From Crenobacter oryzisoli (GTDB taxonomy: Bacteria; Pseudomonadota; Gammaproteobacteria; Burkholderiales; Chromobacteriaceae): a DNA stretch of 62,426 nt. Below the pieces are notes generated by a model. That model was not told where the DNA came from and made no database searches. It was given only the letters and a program-made list of their open reading frames with translations. The stretch is from positions 1 to 62,426 of the forward strand of contig NZ_JAUEDK010000028.1 in NCBI RefSeq assembly GCF_030385785.1, written 5' to 3'. A program made the translations under genes and the position numbers. This document shows positions 25,614-33,472 of the stretch, piece after piece (positions within the stretch are counted from its first letter, which is position 1; each line of letters opens with the position of its first letter).

Positions 25614-27068
25614 ATGGACGAACAACTGGCATCTGCCCTGGCCATCTTTTCGGAGTTTCTGGATTCGATCCCGCAGCCGGTGGCCATCGTCGATAGCGCT
25701 GGCCACTATGTTTATTACAACGAGGAAAGCGCCCGGCTCGACGATTACAAGGTGGAAAAGGCGCTGGGCAACGCGCTGCTCGACGTCTATCCACAGATGG
25801 ACAAGCACAGCAGCACGCTGCTGCAGTCGGTCTACAAGGGCAAGCGCTACCACAACAAGTACCAGCTGTACTTCAACGCGGCGGGCAAACCGGTGCACCA
25901 AGTGCACACCACCCTGCCCTTGAACGACCGCAACGGCCGGATCATCGGCGCGATCGAGATGTCGCGCGACCTGTCGGTGATCAGCAATCTGCACGACCAG
26001 TTCGTCGACCTGCAGCAGCGGCTGGAGGGTGAACACAGCTACAACGACGTGGGCATCCTCACCTGCGACCCGGCCATGCAGAAGCTGATCCACCAGGCCA
26101 ACCGGCTGGCCAAGACCGACGTGCAGGTGCTGATCTACGGCGAGACCGGCACCGGCAAGGAGCTGTTCGCCCGCCTGCTGCACAGCCAGAGCGAGCGCGC
26201 CAACAAGCCCTTCATGGTGCTCAACTGCGCCGCCCTGCCCGAGCCGCTGTTCGAGAGCGCGCTGTTTGGCACGGTAAAGGGCGCGTTCACCGGCGCGGAA
26301 GACCGCCGCGGCATCCTGGAAACCGCCAACGGCGGTACGCTGTTCCTCGACGAACTCAACTCGATGCCGATGGCGATCCAGGGCAAGCTCCTGCGGGCCT
26401 TGCAGGAAAAGACCTTCAGCCGCGTGGGCTCCAGTGCGGAGTGCCGGGTTGACGTGCGCATCATCTCGGCCACCAACGAGTCGCCACAAGCGATGCTGGA
26501 CGCCAAAAAGATCCGCCCCGACCTGCTCTACCGGCTCAATGTCGGCTACCTGGTGATCCCGCCGCTGCGCGAGCGGGTCAACGACATCCCGCTGTTGGCC
26601 CAGGCGCTGCTGAAGAAGAACGGTAAGATCACCGGCAACCGCGTCAAGCGCATCAGCAACGCGGTGATGGAGCGGCTGCAGCGCCACCACTGGCCGGGCA
26701 ATGTGCGCATGCTGGAGAACATCATCCTGCGCAGCCTGATCCTGTGCGAGAACGGCGACGAGCTGAACTTCATCCTGCTGGAGGACGACGAGCAGCCGGT
26801 GCCGGCGCGGCATGCGGAAGCCGCGTCATTGCAGGAGGTTGACGCGCCGATGGCGGCGGCGCTGCCGGCTGTCGCACTGGCCGAAGACGGTAGCCAGTCC
26901 TTCGACGAGCAGGTGGAGGCGTTCGAGCGCGGCTTGCTGATCCAGTACCTGAGCCGCTACCCCAACCTGTCCGAGGCGGCGCGCCGCTGTGGCCTGCCGC
27001 GCGCCACGCTGCAATACAAGATGAAGAAGTACGGTATCAAGCTGGCGCACTCGGTGGTCGATGCCTGA
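25614..27068 (+). CDS. RocR-like sigma-54-dependent activator (PAS-AAA+-Fis)
   Basis: A 484-residue enhancer-binding protein. An N-terminal PAS sensor (about 12-115: FLDSIPQPVAIVDSAGHYVY) is followed by the AAA+ domain with Walker A GETGTGKE (176-183), the sigma-54 contact loop GAFTGA (223-228) intact, Walker B GGTLFLDELNSM and an arginine finger region. A C-terminal Fis-type HTH (about 445-483: NLSEAARRCGLPRATLQYKM) completes it. The layout is that of RocR, the arginine/ornithine-responsive activator. The ATG at 25,614 follows AAAGGA; the longer GTG frame lacks family support. It is divergent from the aru operon and upstream of the CntAB operon, both of which have sigma-54 promoters. Its own promoter is not evident. 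The stop codon is overlapped by a MITE end. Confidence 0.92.
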   Translation: MDEQLASALAIFSEFLDSIPQPVAIVDSAGHYVYYNEESARLDDYKVEKALGNALLDVYPQMDKHSSTLLQSVYKGKRYHNKYQLYFNAAGKPVHQVHTTLPLNDRNGRIIGAIEMSRDLSVISNLHDQFVDLQQRLEGEHSYNDVGILTCDPAMQKLIHQANRLAKTDVQVLIYGETGTGKELFARLLHSQSERANKPFMVLNCAALPEPLFESALFGTVKGAFTGAEDRRGILETANGGTLFLDELNSMPMAIQGKLLRALQEKTFSRVGSSAECRVDVRIISATNESPQAMLDAKKIRPDLLYRLNVGYLVIPPLRERVNDIPLLAQALLKKNGKITGNRVKRISNAVMERLQRHHWPGNVRMLENIILRSLILCENGDELNFILLEDDEQPVPARHAEAASLQEVDAPMAAALPAVALAEDGSQSFDEQVEAFERGLLIQYLSRYPNLSEAARRCGLPRATLQYKMKKYGIKLAHSVVDA

Positions 27069-27212
27069 GAGCCTGCTTACGATCTGCTGCACTTGGGTGA
27101 TCCTGCGTTGGAATGACACTCAACATGCTTATCTACTCGATAAGTACATTCCGCTTTTTCGCGTCATTCCGCCTTAGCTGCCCCTTCGTTCGCGATCTCG
27201 TAAACAGGCTCT
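27068..27212. mobile_element. MITE-like element, family B, 145 bp
   Basis: AGAGCCTGCTTACGA (left) and the reverse complement of the right end, AGAGCCTGTTTACGA, are terminal inverted repeats around a non-coding core. The first base of the element is the last base of the activator's TGA stop, so the element abuts or supplied the stop. Ends differ from family A. Only one copy is seen in this window. Confidence 0.7.
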
Positions 27213-27220
27213 GCGCACAG

Positions 27221-27314
27221 GCCGGGCCCGTGAGGCCCGGCAGATGACGGGTAAAACCCAATGGCGCACGACGGCGCAAGGACCTGAATAGTCCCTGCGC
27301 CTGTCGTGCGCCAT
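27221..27314. terminator. Two hairpins between the activator and the CntB-like gene
   Basis: GCCGGGCC/GGCCCGGC (27221-27228 and 27234-27241) is an 8-bp stem. A longer one follows: ATGGCGCACGAC...GCGCAAGGAC (27261-27283) against GTCCCTGCGC...GTCGTGCGCCAT (27291-27314), with one bulge. They lie in a convergent gap and probably terminate from both sides. T-runs are weak. Confidence 0.65.
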
Positions 27315-27350
27315 GTCATTTCAGTGCGGGTCGAGCCTTGCGCAAGCGTG

Positions 27351-28316
27351 CTACAAATCCAGTGTCAGCGAACGGCTCTTCGCCCGCGATACGCAGATCA
27401 TGATTTTCTTCTGCGCCGCCCTGTCCGCCTCGTCCAGATACTGGTCACGGTGCAGCGCCTCGCCGTCGAGTAGCGCAGTCTCGCAGGTGCCGCAGCAGCC
27501 CTCGCGGCACAGACACTCGACGGCGATATCGGTCTGCCGCTCGATCGCGGCGAGGATGGATTCGTCGGCGCTGACGGCAATGGTTGCGCCGCTGCGCGCC
27601 AGGTGCACGGTGAAGGCGGCGCCGTCCTCCAGCGGCTGGGCGCTGAAGCGTTCCACATGCAGCCGCTCCGGTTCGATTCGGCCAACGGAAGCGGCCGCGA
27701 CCGCGACCGCGTCGATCAGCGAGGCCGGGCCGCATACGTAGAGGTGATCGTCCGGTGCCAGCCCCGCCACGATGGTGTCCACATCCGGGCGCGCGCCAGT
27801 GGCGGTGTCGTACAGCAGGGCCAGGCCGTCACGCCGGCGCGCCTCGAGCATGGCGGAAAAGGCCGCGCTGCTGGCACCGCGAAACGCATAGTGCAAGGCA
27901 TAGCGGTCGCCGCTTCGCTCCAGTGCCTGCATATGCGCAATGAACGGGGTGATGCCGATGCCGCCGGCGACGAACACATGGCGGCCCGTCGTGTCGGCGA
28001 GGCGGAACAGATTGGCCGGCGGACTCACCATCAGCCGGCTGCCGATGCTGACCGCCTCGTGCAGATGGCGCGAGCCGCCACGCGAGGCGGCGTCGTGCTT
28101 CACCGCGATCTTGAATACCCCTTCCGCCGCGTCGTTGATCAGCGAATAGGCATTGGCGCAGGGGCGTTCGGCCAACCCTAGCTGCACCACGATGTGGCTG
28201 CCCGAGTCGAACGGCGGCAGCATGCCGTCCAGCGGCTTCAGCGTGAACTGCTTGATGTCGGCGGTCAGCGTGTCGATGGCGATCACTTCGGTGGTGATCT
28301 GTTGCTGCATTCTCAT
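27351..28316 (-). CDS. CntB/YeaX-type Rieske monooxygenase reductase
   Basis: A 321-residue iron-sulfur flavoreductase of the phthalate dioxygenase reductase class. The flavin-binding barrel comes first (residues 1-105, with NAYSLINDA), then the NAD(P) domain (VFVAGGIGITPFIAHMQ near 113-129, YVCGPASLIDAV). A C-terminal plant-type 2Fe-2S ferredoxin carries the ligands C-x4-C-x2-C within CLCREGCCGTC and a last Cys in IMICVS. It passes electrons from NAD(P)H to the oxygenase encoded just upstream (60-bp gap). The arrangement aldehyde dehydrogenase-cntA-cntB is known from carnitine degradation loci. Electron donor and true substrate are not determined here. Confidence 0.88.
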   Translation of the reverse strand: MRMQQQITTEVIAIDTLTADIKQFTLKPLDGMLPPFDSGSHIVVQLGLAERPCANAYSLINDAAEGVFKIAVKHDAASRGGSRHLHEAVSIGSRLMVSPPANLFRLADTTGRHVFVAGGIGITPFIAHMQALERSGDRYALHYAFRGASSAAFSAMLEARRRDGLALLYDTATGARPDVDTIVAGLAPDDHLYVCGPASLIDAVAVAAASVGRIEPERLHVERFSAQPLEDGAAFTVHLARSGATIAVSADESILAAIERQTDIAVECLCREGCCGTCETALLDGEALHRDQYLDEADRAAQKKIMICVSRAKSRSLTLDL

Positions 28317-28376
28317 GTCGGGCCTTTCAACAAAACGGAACGGCCGCCATGCATGACGCCATGGCGGCCGGTGCGG

Positions 28377-29501
28377 TCAGCGCTGGTAGCTCTGTGCGAC
28401 CAGGCGGTGGAAATAGGCGATGCCGTGTTCGCTGATACCGCTGCGCCCGGCGTCGACCATGATGCGGCCCTGGCCGCGATAGCCTCGCGACTGCAGCCCG
28501 CGCTGCACGCTCTCCACCAGGCGCAGGTCTTCGGGGCGGAATACCTGGGTCGCCCAGTCGATGAACTGTTGCTGCGCCTCGGACACCTCGCTGCTGGCCA
28601 GCAGCACCTCGTAGTACTGCACGGTGACGCCGGCCGACACCGGGTATTCGTAGATCACTGTCATCGTGCCGTCGCCGGGCACCACGTTAAACATCACGCA
28701 GGGCCAGGCCCAATAGCCGTTGAAGGCCTGGTTCTGCACGTCGCCATCGAAGGCATAGCCCTTGCTCGACGACTTGGACTCGCCGCGCTGCAGCGTCCAG
28801 TTGCCATGGAAGGTGTGGGTGTAGGTGTCGGTGCTGACCGAGGCGGAAAAGCCCGGGTGGGCCGGCGCGCAGTGATAGCACTCCATGTAATTGTCTACGA
28901 TCACCTTCCAGTTGGCCGGGGTCTCGGTGATGGTCCGCGAGGCCACTTTCAGCTCGGCCACGTTCGGGCACACCGATTTCAGGTGCTCTTCCAGCCCACC
29001 CAGCTGCTGCTCGATCGGCGCGGCGTTCGGGTCCATGTTGACGAACACAAAGCCGCAGTATTCGGCGATCTGCAGCGGCACCAGGCTATGGTCGGCCTTG
29101 TCGAAGTGCGCGACGTTGTCGCAGTTGCGCGCCATGGCCAGCTCGCCGTCGAGCTTGAAGGTCCAGGCGTGATAGGGACAGGTGATCACGTTCTTGGCAT
29201 TGCCGCTGCCCTGCAGTAGCTCGTGGCCGCGATGCGGGCAGACGTTGTAGAAGGCGCGCAGCACGCCGTCGCGCCCGCGCACCGCCAGCAGGTTCTCGCC
29301 GACGATTTTGCGCGTCACATAGGCGTTGGATTCGGCCAGCTCGCTGGCGTGGCACAGGCACAGCCAGGCCTTGGCGAAGATCTGCTCCTTCTCGTAGGCG
29401 AACACCTCGTCCGCCGTGTAGTAGCGCGCCGGCAAGGTGTAGGCGTGCTCGTGATCGGCGCAAAAGTCGGCGGGCAGGTCGAGGTCGAAGGGCTTGTACA
29501 T
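28377..29501 (-). CDS. CntA/YeaW-type Rieske monooxygenase, oxygenase subunit
   Basis: A 374-residue Rieske non-haem iron oxygenase. The Rieske cluster ligands are C88-x-H90 and C108-x2-H111 (NVCPHRGH, CPYHAW). The catalytic iron ligands are H210 and H215 in NYMECYHCAPAH, plus a C-terminal Asp in FRPEDLRLVESVQ. The bridging acid is Glu207, not Asp, a mark of the carnitine monooxygenase CntA/YeaW branch; the GYRGQGRIM and SGISEHGIA segments near the end are also of that branch. Known members cleave the C-N bond of carnitine or gamma-butyrobetaine, releasing trimethylamine. The start is the ATG at 29,499-29,501 with GGAGCC upstream. Because of the aru context, a different onium or guanidino substrate is possible. 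Confidence 0.9.
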   Translation of the reverse strand: MYKPFDLDLPADFCADHEHAYTLPARYYTADEVFAYEKEQIFAKAWLCLCHASELAESNAYVTRKIVGENLLAVRGRDGVLRAFYNVCPHRGHELLQGSGNAKNVITCPYHAWTFKLDGELAMARNCDNVAHFDKADHSLVPLQIAEYCGFVFVNMDPNAAPIEQQLGGLEEHLKSVCPNVAELKVASRTITETPANWKVIVDNYMECYHCAPAHPGFSASVSTDTYTHTFHGNWTLQRGESKSSSKGYAFDGDVQNQAFNGYWAWPCVMFNVVPGDGTMTVIYEYPVSAGVTVQYYEVLLASSEVSEAQQQFIDWATQVFRPEDLRLVESVQRGLQSRGYRGQGRIMVDAGRSGISEHGIAYFHRLVAQSYQR

Positions 29502-29559
29502 GGAGTGGCTCCGGGTATGAGGTGGTGCGACCGGCCCTCGCCGGGCGGCCGCCATGCGA

Positions 29560-31050
29560 TCAGACGACCTGCATGATCGTCGACTTGATTTCCTGGTACT
29601 TGTCGAGCGCGTGCAGCGAGTTGTCCCGGCCGTTGCCGGACTGCTTGTAGCCGCCGAAGGGGAAGTTCATGTCGGCCAGCGCGTCGTAGCAGTTCACCCA
29701 CACCGTGCCGGCGCGCAGCCGCGGCGCGATGGCGTGGATGCGCTTCAGGTTGCCGGACCACAGCGCCGCCGCCAGGCCGTAGTCGCTGGCATTGGCGATG
29801 GCGACCGCTTCGTCTACGTCGTCGAATGGGATGATGGCGAGCACCGGGCCGAAGATTTCCTCGCGAGCGATGCGCTCCCGGCCGTCCTTGCACTCGAACA
29901 CGGTCGGTGCCAGATAGCTGCCGCCGGCTACCGGTTCGGCGCGACGACCGCCTGCGACCAGCTGCGCCTCGCCCTCGCCGTGCGCGACGTACTGCTGCAC
30001 CAAGTCCAGATGGCGCTGGTCCACCAGCGGCCCCAGCCGGGTGGCCGGGTCGAGCGGATGACCGGGCACGAACTCGCGAGCGGCTTCCAGCAACGCAACC
30101 TTGAAGCGCTGCAGGATGCTGCGCTGTACCAGCAGGCGCGAGCCGGCGCTGCACACCTGGCCAGCGTTGTAGAAGATCGCCGCGGCGGCGGCCTGGGCGG
30201 CGGCGTCCAGGTCTTCGACGTCGTCGAGGATGATGTTGGCCGACTTGCCGCCCAGTTCGTTCCACACCCGCTTCAGGTTGGAGTCGGCCGAAGCACGCAG
30301 GATGCGCCGCCCGGTCGCGCCCGAGCCGGTGAAGGCGATGCAGTCGATGTCCGGGTGATGGCTGAGCAGCTCGCCAACCCGGCCATCGCCCGGCAGCACG
30401 CTCAGCACCCCGTCGGGCAGGCCGGCCAGCCGTGCCAGGCCGGCGATGCGTAACGCGGTCAGCGGTGAACGCTCCGACGGTTTGAGCAGCACGCTGTTGC
30501 CGGCGGCCAGCGCCGGCGCCAGCTTCCACATCGCCATCATCAGCGGGAAGTTCCACGGCACGATGGCACCGACCACGCCCACCGGCTCGCGGGTCACCGT
30601 GCTGTGGAAGCTGCCGTCGCCGGGGATCACCTCGCCGGCCACCTTGTCGATCGCCTCGGCGAACCACTCCAGGCAATAGATCGCACCGGCCACGTCGACG
30701 CCCTGTGACTCGGCAATCGGCTTGCCGACGTCCAGGGTTTCGAGCAGCGCCAGCTCCTCGCTATGCCCGCTCAGCAAGGCGACCCAGCGCAGAAGCACCG
30801 CCTTGCGCTGGCGCGGTGACTGGCGCGACCAGACGCCGGATTCGAAGCTCTGCCGCCCGGCGGCCACGGCGCGGTCCACGTCGTCGGCGTCGCACTGGCT
30901 GACGCGGGCCAGCAGCCGCCCGTCGATCGGGCTGCGGCAGTCGAAGGTCTGGCCGGATTGTGCGCCGGTGTATTCGCCGGCGATGAAGGCGCGCTGCTCG
31001 ATGTCGAGCTGCTGCGCCTTGTCCTGCCACTTTTCAAAGGTGTAATCCAT
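29560..31050 (-). CDS. PuuC/KauB-type aldehyde dehydrogenase
   Basis: A 496-residue NAD(P)-dependent aldehyde dehydrogenase. The general-base Glu is E265 (WNELGGKSANII) and the nucleophile is C300 (FYNAGQVCSAG). VPWNFPLMMAMWKLAPALAA and the C-terminal GYKQSGNGRDNSLHALDKY are as in PuuC/KauB, which oxidise gamma-glutamylamino- or 4-guanidinobutyraldehyde. It is first in the operon, directly behind a sigma-54 promoter, followed by the Rieske oxygenase and reductase genes. Two roles fit: oxidising the 4-guanidinobutyraldehyde made by AruI, or oxidising malic semialdehyde as in carnitine loci. The shared control with the aru operon favours the first, as an inference. Confidence 0.9.
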   Translation of the reverse strand: MDYTFEKWQDKAQQLDIEQRAFIAGEYTGAQSGQTFDCRSPIDGRLLARVSQCDADDVDRAVAAGRQSFESGVWSRQSPRQRKAVLLRWVALLSGHSEELALLETLDVGKPIAESQGVDVAGAIYCLEWFAEAIDKVAGEVIPGDGSFHSTVTREPVGVVGAIVPWNFPLMMAMWKLAPALAAGNSVLLKPSERSPLTALRIAGLARLAGLPDGVLSVLPGDGRVGELLSHHPDIDCIAFTGSGATGRRILRASADSNLKRVWNELGGKSANIILDDVEDLDAAAQAAAAAIFYNAGQVCSAGSRLLVQRSILQRFKVALLEAAREFVPGHPLDPATRLGPLVDQRHLDLVQQYVAHGEGEAQLVAGGRRAEPVAGGSYLAPTVFECKDGRERIAREEIFGPVLAIIPFDDVDEAVAIANASDYGLAAALWSGNLKRIHAIAPRLRAGTVWVNCYDALADMNFPFGGYKQSGNGRDNSLHALDKYQEIKSTIMQVV

Positions 31051-31117
31051 CTCGCTCCACCGCTAGTCGTATCGATTGATGGGGCGCGGCACGGCTGTGC
31101 TCGCGGTTTCTCTCATA

Positions 31118-31132
31118 GCAGGGAGCGTGCCA
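31118..31132 (-). promoter_or_regulatory. Sigma-54 (-24/-12) promoter of the ALDH-CntAB operon
   Basis: On the minus strand TGGCACGCTCCCTGC matches TGGCACG-N4-TTGC with one change and the correct 10-bp GG-GC spacing. It points at the aldehyde dehydrogenase gene 67 bp downstream. Confidence 0.87.
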
Positions 31133-31188
31133 CCCGGAGTGGATGCGCCAAGTAGCTGAAATGGCGGGGTTTCGCCGATATCGCCTCA

Positions 31189-31241
31189 CGACGAAATCAG
31201 GCGCTTGCGCAACAAGCTGTCGAAGCGCCAGTTTTTCGGCA
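31189..31241. promoter_or_regulatory. Upstream activator motif, copy 2, with an inverted half-site
   Basis: AGCGCCAGTTTTTCGGCA (31224-31241) matches copy 1 near the aru operon at 16 of 18 positions and sits 92 bp upstream of the -24 element. A related inverted half-site, CGACGAAATCAGGCGCTT, lies at 31189-31206, so the two could form a dimeric or tandem activator site. Confidence 0.7.
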
Positions 31242-31255
31242 TGGCGGATGGGCCG

Positions 31256-31288
31256 TAAAAAACGAAAGGCCCCGCATCGCGGGGCCTT
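31256..31288 (-). terminator. Intrinsic terminator of the secreted-protein gene
   Basis: AAGGCCCCGC (31266-31275) and GCGGGGCCTT (31279-31288) form a 10-bp stem with a 3-base loop. Minus-strand transcripts then run into a T-rich tail (TTCGTTTTTT). Confidence 0.88.
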
Positions 31289-31312
31289 GTCATAGGGAGA
31301 AAGCGTGGCGGC

Positions 31313-31999
31313 TTACTGGCGCTCGTACACCATTCGGCCGCTGCCGTCGTCCACCACTAGGGTGCCATCCTTGACCAGCAGCTGCATGGTTTTGAACGGC
31401 TGGGGGCGCAGGTAGGCGATGTCGTCGACCGCGAAGGCAGTCAGGTGAGCGATGGCGCGGCCGGCCGGGATCGAAAACCACTGCAGCGGCGCCTTGCTGC
31501 TCTCACGACGCAGGCCGGCACGGGCCCAGGTGTCACCGGCTGGCATCTCGACGCTGGCATCGCCGTTGCGATCAGTGACGGCGGTGGCAGTCTTGCCGGC
31601 CTTGGATTCGAAGGTGACCTCGACCCCGGGCATCGGGCCGACGCCGGGCATACCGACGATGGCGAGCCAGGTACCCGGTTCGGCCTGCTTGCGGATGCGC
31701 AGTTCCTCGTCGCGGAACACACGGAAGTCCGGCTCCTTGTCCGGGGCGGCGGTCTGCAGCATCACCTTGCCGTGCTGGCGCTGCCACTTGCCCTCGGCGT
31801 ACTGGTCGACGGCACCGTAGCTCATGCCCCACTCGAAACTGCCGTCGGGCTTGAGCAGTAGCTCGGAGCCGACTTCGCGTGCGTTCTTCAGGTAGTAGTG
31901 GCCGGCCAGGGGCGTGTCGGCCTTAGTGGCGGGTGCCGCCAGGGTCGGGCTCAGCCAACCAATCAGCGTCAATGCCCCCAATAACAGAAGTTTTTTCAC
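31313..31999 (-). CDS. Secreted protein of unknown function
   Basis: I do not recognise a named family. The GTG at 31,997-31,999 opens a clear signal peptide (MKKLLLLGALTLIGWLSPTL, cleavage after LAA). About 205 mature residues follow. The first part looks like a beta-sandwich or lipocalin-like domain: GHYYLKNAREVGSELLLKPD, FEWGMSYGAVDQYAEGKWQ, with HGKVMLQT. A middle segment (VEVTFESKAGKTATAVTD, GDASVEMPAG) resembles a carboxypeptidase-regulatory-like fold. An upstream in-frame ATG at 32,044 would bury the signal peptide. Single gene with its own terminator. Confidence 0.7.
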   Translation of the reverse strand: MKKLLLLGALTLIGWLSPTLAAPATKADTPLAGHYYLKNAREVGSELLLKPDGSFEWGMSYGAVDQYAEGKWQRQHGKVMLQTAAPDKEPDFRVFRDEELRIRKQAEPGTWLAIVGMPGVGPMPGVEVTFESKAGKTATAVTDRNGDASVEMPAGDTWARAGLRRESSKAPLQWFSIPAGRAIAHLTAFAVDDIAYLRPQPFKTMQLLVKDGTLVVDDGSGRMVYERQ

Positions 32000-32381
32000 G
32001 GCGGAGCGCCCTCGGCAAAAAAGAGGCAATTTTAATATATGCATATAACATAAATCAAGGCGGGCAAATGTTTCCGGATCGAAGCATTTGGCTAATGCGG
32101 GCCAAATAAAAGTGGAAACGAATACGACCGGAAGTTAGTTCCCCTGTCCGCTGCTTAAGATTTGCTAACAAAACCCTGCTAGCGATATGGCCCACCGCTC
32201 CATAGTCTTCGTAGTGTCTGCTGCAGCGTCTCCAAAGCGACGTTTCGTCGATGGCCGCGTGCAGTGTCCAGTCTTCGTTTCTGGCCGCACCGCCTTGGTG
32301 ACCCACTTTGTGCGAGACGCTCGCTGCGACTGGAAGGTATCTCCGGCCGATGCGGCCGTTCAATATATTGGAGAACCGCTG
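32000..32381. other. 382-bp intergenic region with a degenerate MITE A copy
   Basis: An AT-rich promoter-like part (about 32,020-32,060) is followed by a decayed family A copy starting near 32,155 (TTGCTAACAAAACCCTGCTAG and later TAGTGTCTGCTGCAGC). The reading frame that crosses this region into the next gene has no coding character before 32,382. Confidence 0.5.
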
Positions 32382-33422
32382 ATGCGCCATTTACTGATTG
32401 TGCTACCGCTTCTACTGGCCCCCGTGGCGCCAAGCCAGGCACAGGTCAGCATCAATATCGGCATTCCGGGGCTCAGTATCGGTATCAATGTACCGGTGTA
32501 CCCGGATCTCGTTCTGGTCCCGGGCTATCCGGTCTACTACGCCCCTGGCGCTCCTACGAACTACTTCTTCTACGACGGGCTGTACTGGGTGTTTCAAGGT
32601 GATAACTGGTACCAGAGCAGTTGGTACGATGGACCTTGGCAGGTGGTCGGGCCGGAATATGTGCCGGTCTACCTGCTACGCGTGCCGGTGCGCTACTACC
32701 GCTACCCTCCGCCTTATTTCCGCGGATGGCGTGTCGACCAGCCGCCGCGCTGGGGGGACCATTGGGGGCGCGACTGGGAAGAGCATCGACATGGATGGGA
32801 ACACTGGGATCGCCACGCCGTTCCTGCAGCCGCACCATTGCCGCTTTATCAGCGTCACTACTCCGGGGGTCGTTACCCGCGCACGATCGAACAGCAGCAC
32901 TCGATTCGGTCGCAGAATTACCACTATCAACCACGAGAAGCGATAACGCGGCAGAGCGCCCCGATGCCTGAGCATTCGTATCGCCCAGGACCAGAGCAAC
33001 AGCGACCGTCGAATCAGCAGTATTCCTCACCGCAACGCTACTCCCAGCCAGGCCGGCCAGCTAACGAACCCTATCAGCCGGCCCCTCCCCCGCAGCACCC
33101 ACAGCCGCAGCAGCACATGCCGCCGAACCAGCCCTGGCAACAGCAAGCCAACCCTGGCAGACCCTATGACGAGCGCCACCCACAAGGGCCAGGCACACCG
33201 CCAAACGAACCGTGGCAGCACAACCCCGGACGTCCTCATGGCGAACCGCATCAGCAAGCGCCAGTGCCGCAGAACCAGCCATGGCAGCAGCAAGGTGGGC
33301 CTGGTCGGTCGCCCGGCGAACAACGTCCGCCAAACCGCCCTCAGTACCAAGAAAGGAACAGGGACGGTGAGCGTGGCGAGTCTCAGCAGGGCTCGGATCA
33401 CCAGCGTCCTTACCTGCAATGA
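32382..33422 (+). CDS. Secreted Pro/Gln/Trp-rich repeat protein
   Basis: 346 residues with a signal peptide (MRHLLIVLPLLLAPVAPSQA/QV). The N-terminal part is rich in Val/Pro/Tyr/Gly (SINIGIPGLSIGINVPVYPD; YYAPGAPTNYFFYDGLYWVF; WYDGPWQVVGPEYVPVY), a pattern seen in uncharacterised envelope proteins of betaproteobacteria. From about residue 190 it becomes low complexity, dominated by Pro, Gln, Arg and His, with an imperfect repeat of the form PNxPWQ(QQ)-NPGRPxxE. The ATG at 32,382 has GGAG eight bases upstream. The next gene encodes a small charged lipoprotein, possibly a partner. Function unknown; cell-envelope location is inferred. Confidence 0.75.
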   Translation: MRHLLIVLPLLLAPVAPSQAQVSINIGIPGLSIGINVPVYPDLVLVPGYPVYYAPGAPTNYFFYDGLYWVFQGDNWYQSSWYDGPWQVVGPEYVPVYLLRVPVRYYRYPPPYFRGWRVDQPPRWGDHWGRDWEEHRHGWEHWDRHAVPAAAPLPLYQRHYSGGRYPRTIEQQHSIRSQNYHYQPREAITRQSAPMPEHSYRPGPEQQRPSNQQYSSPQRYSQPGRPANEPYQPAPPPQHPQPQQHMPPNQPWQQQANPGRPYDERHPQGPGTPPNEPWQHNPGRPHGEPHQQAPVPQNQPWQQQGGPGRSPGEQRPPNRPQYQERNRDGERGESQQGSDHQRPYLQ

Positions 33423-33472
33423 GGATATCGGCTGGCTCGACAAACGAGCTGGCAGTCACAAAGGACAGCGCC

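Noticed and set aside
25569-26813. 414-codon leftward frame across the sigma-54 activator
   Set aside because: Antisense shadow with Val/Gln/His bias and no recognisable family; the rightward frame has all AAA+ motifs.
29315-30676. 453-codon leftward frame overlapping the aldehyde dehydrogenase and Rieske genes
   Set aside because: Out-of-frame shadow; Arg/Gly-rich and crosses two well-supported genes.
32187-32381. N-terminal extension of the Pro/Gln-rich secreted protein
   Set aside because: It would translate a decayed MITE and hide the signal peptide; ATG 32,382 has a good ribosome-binding site.
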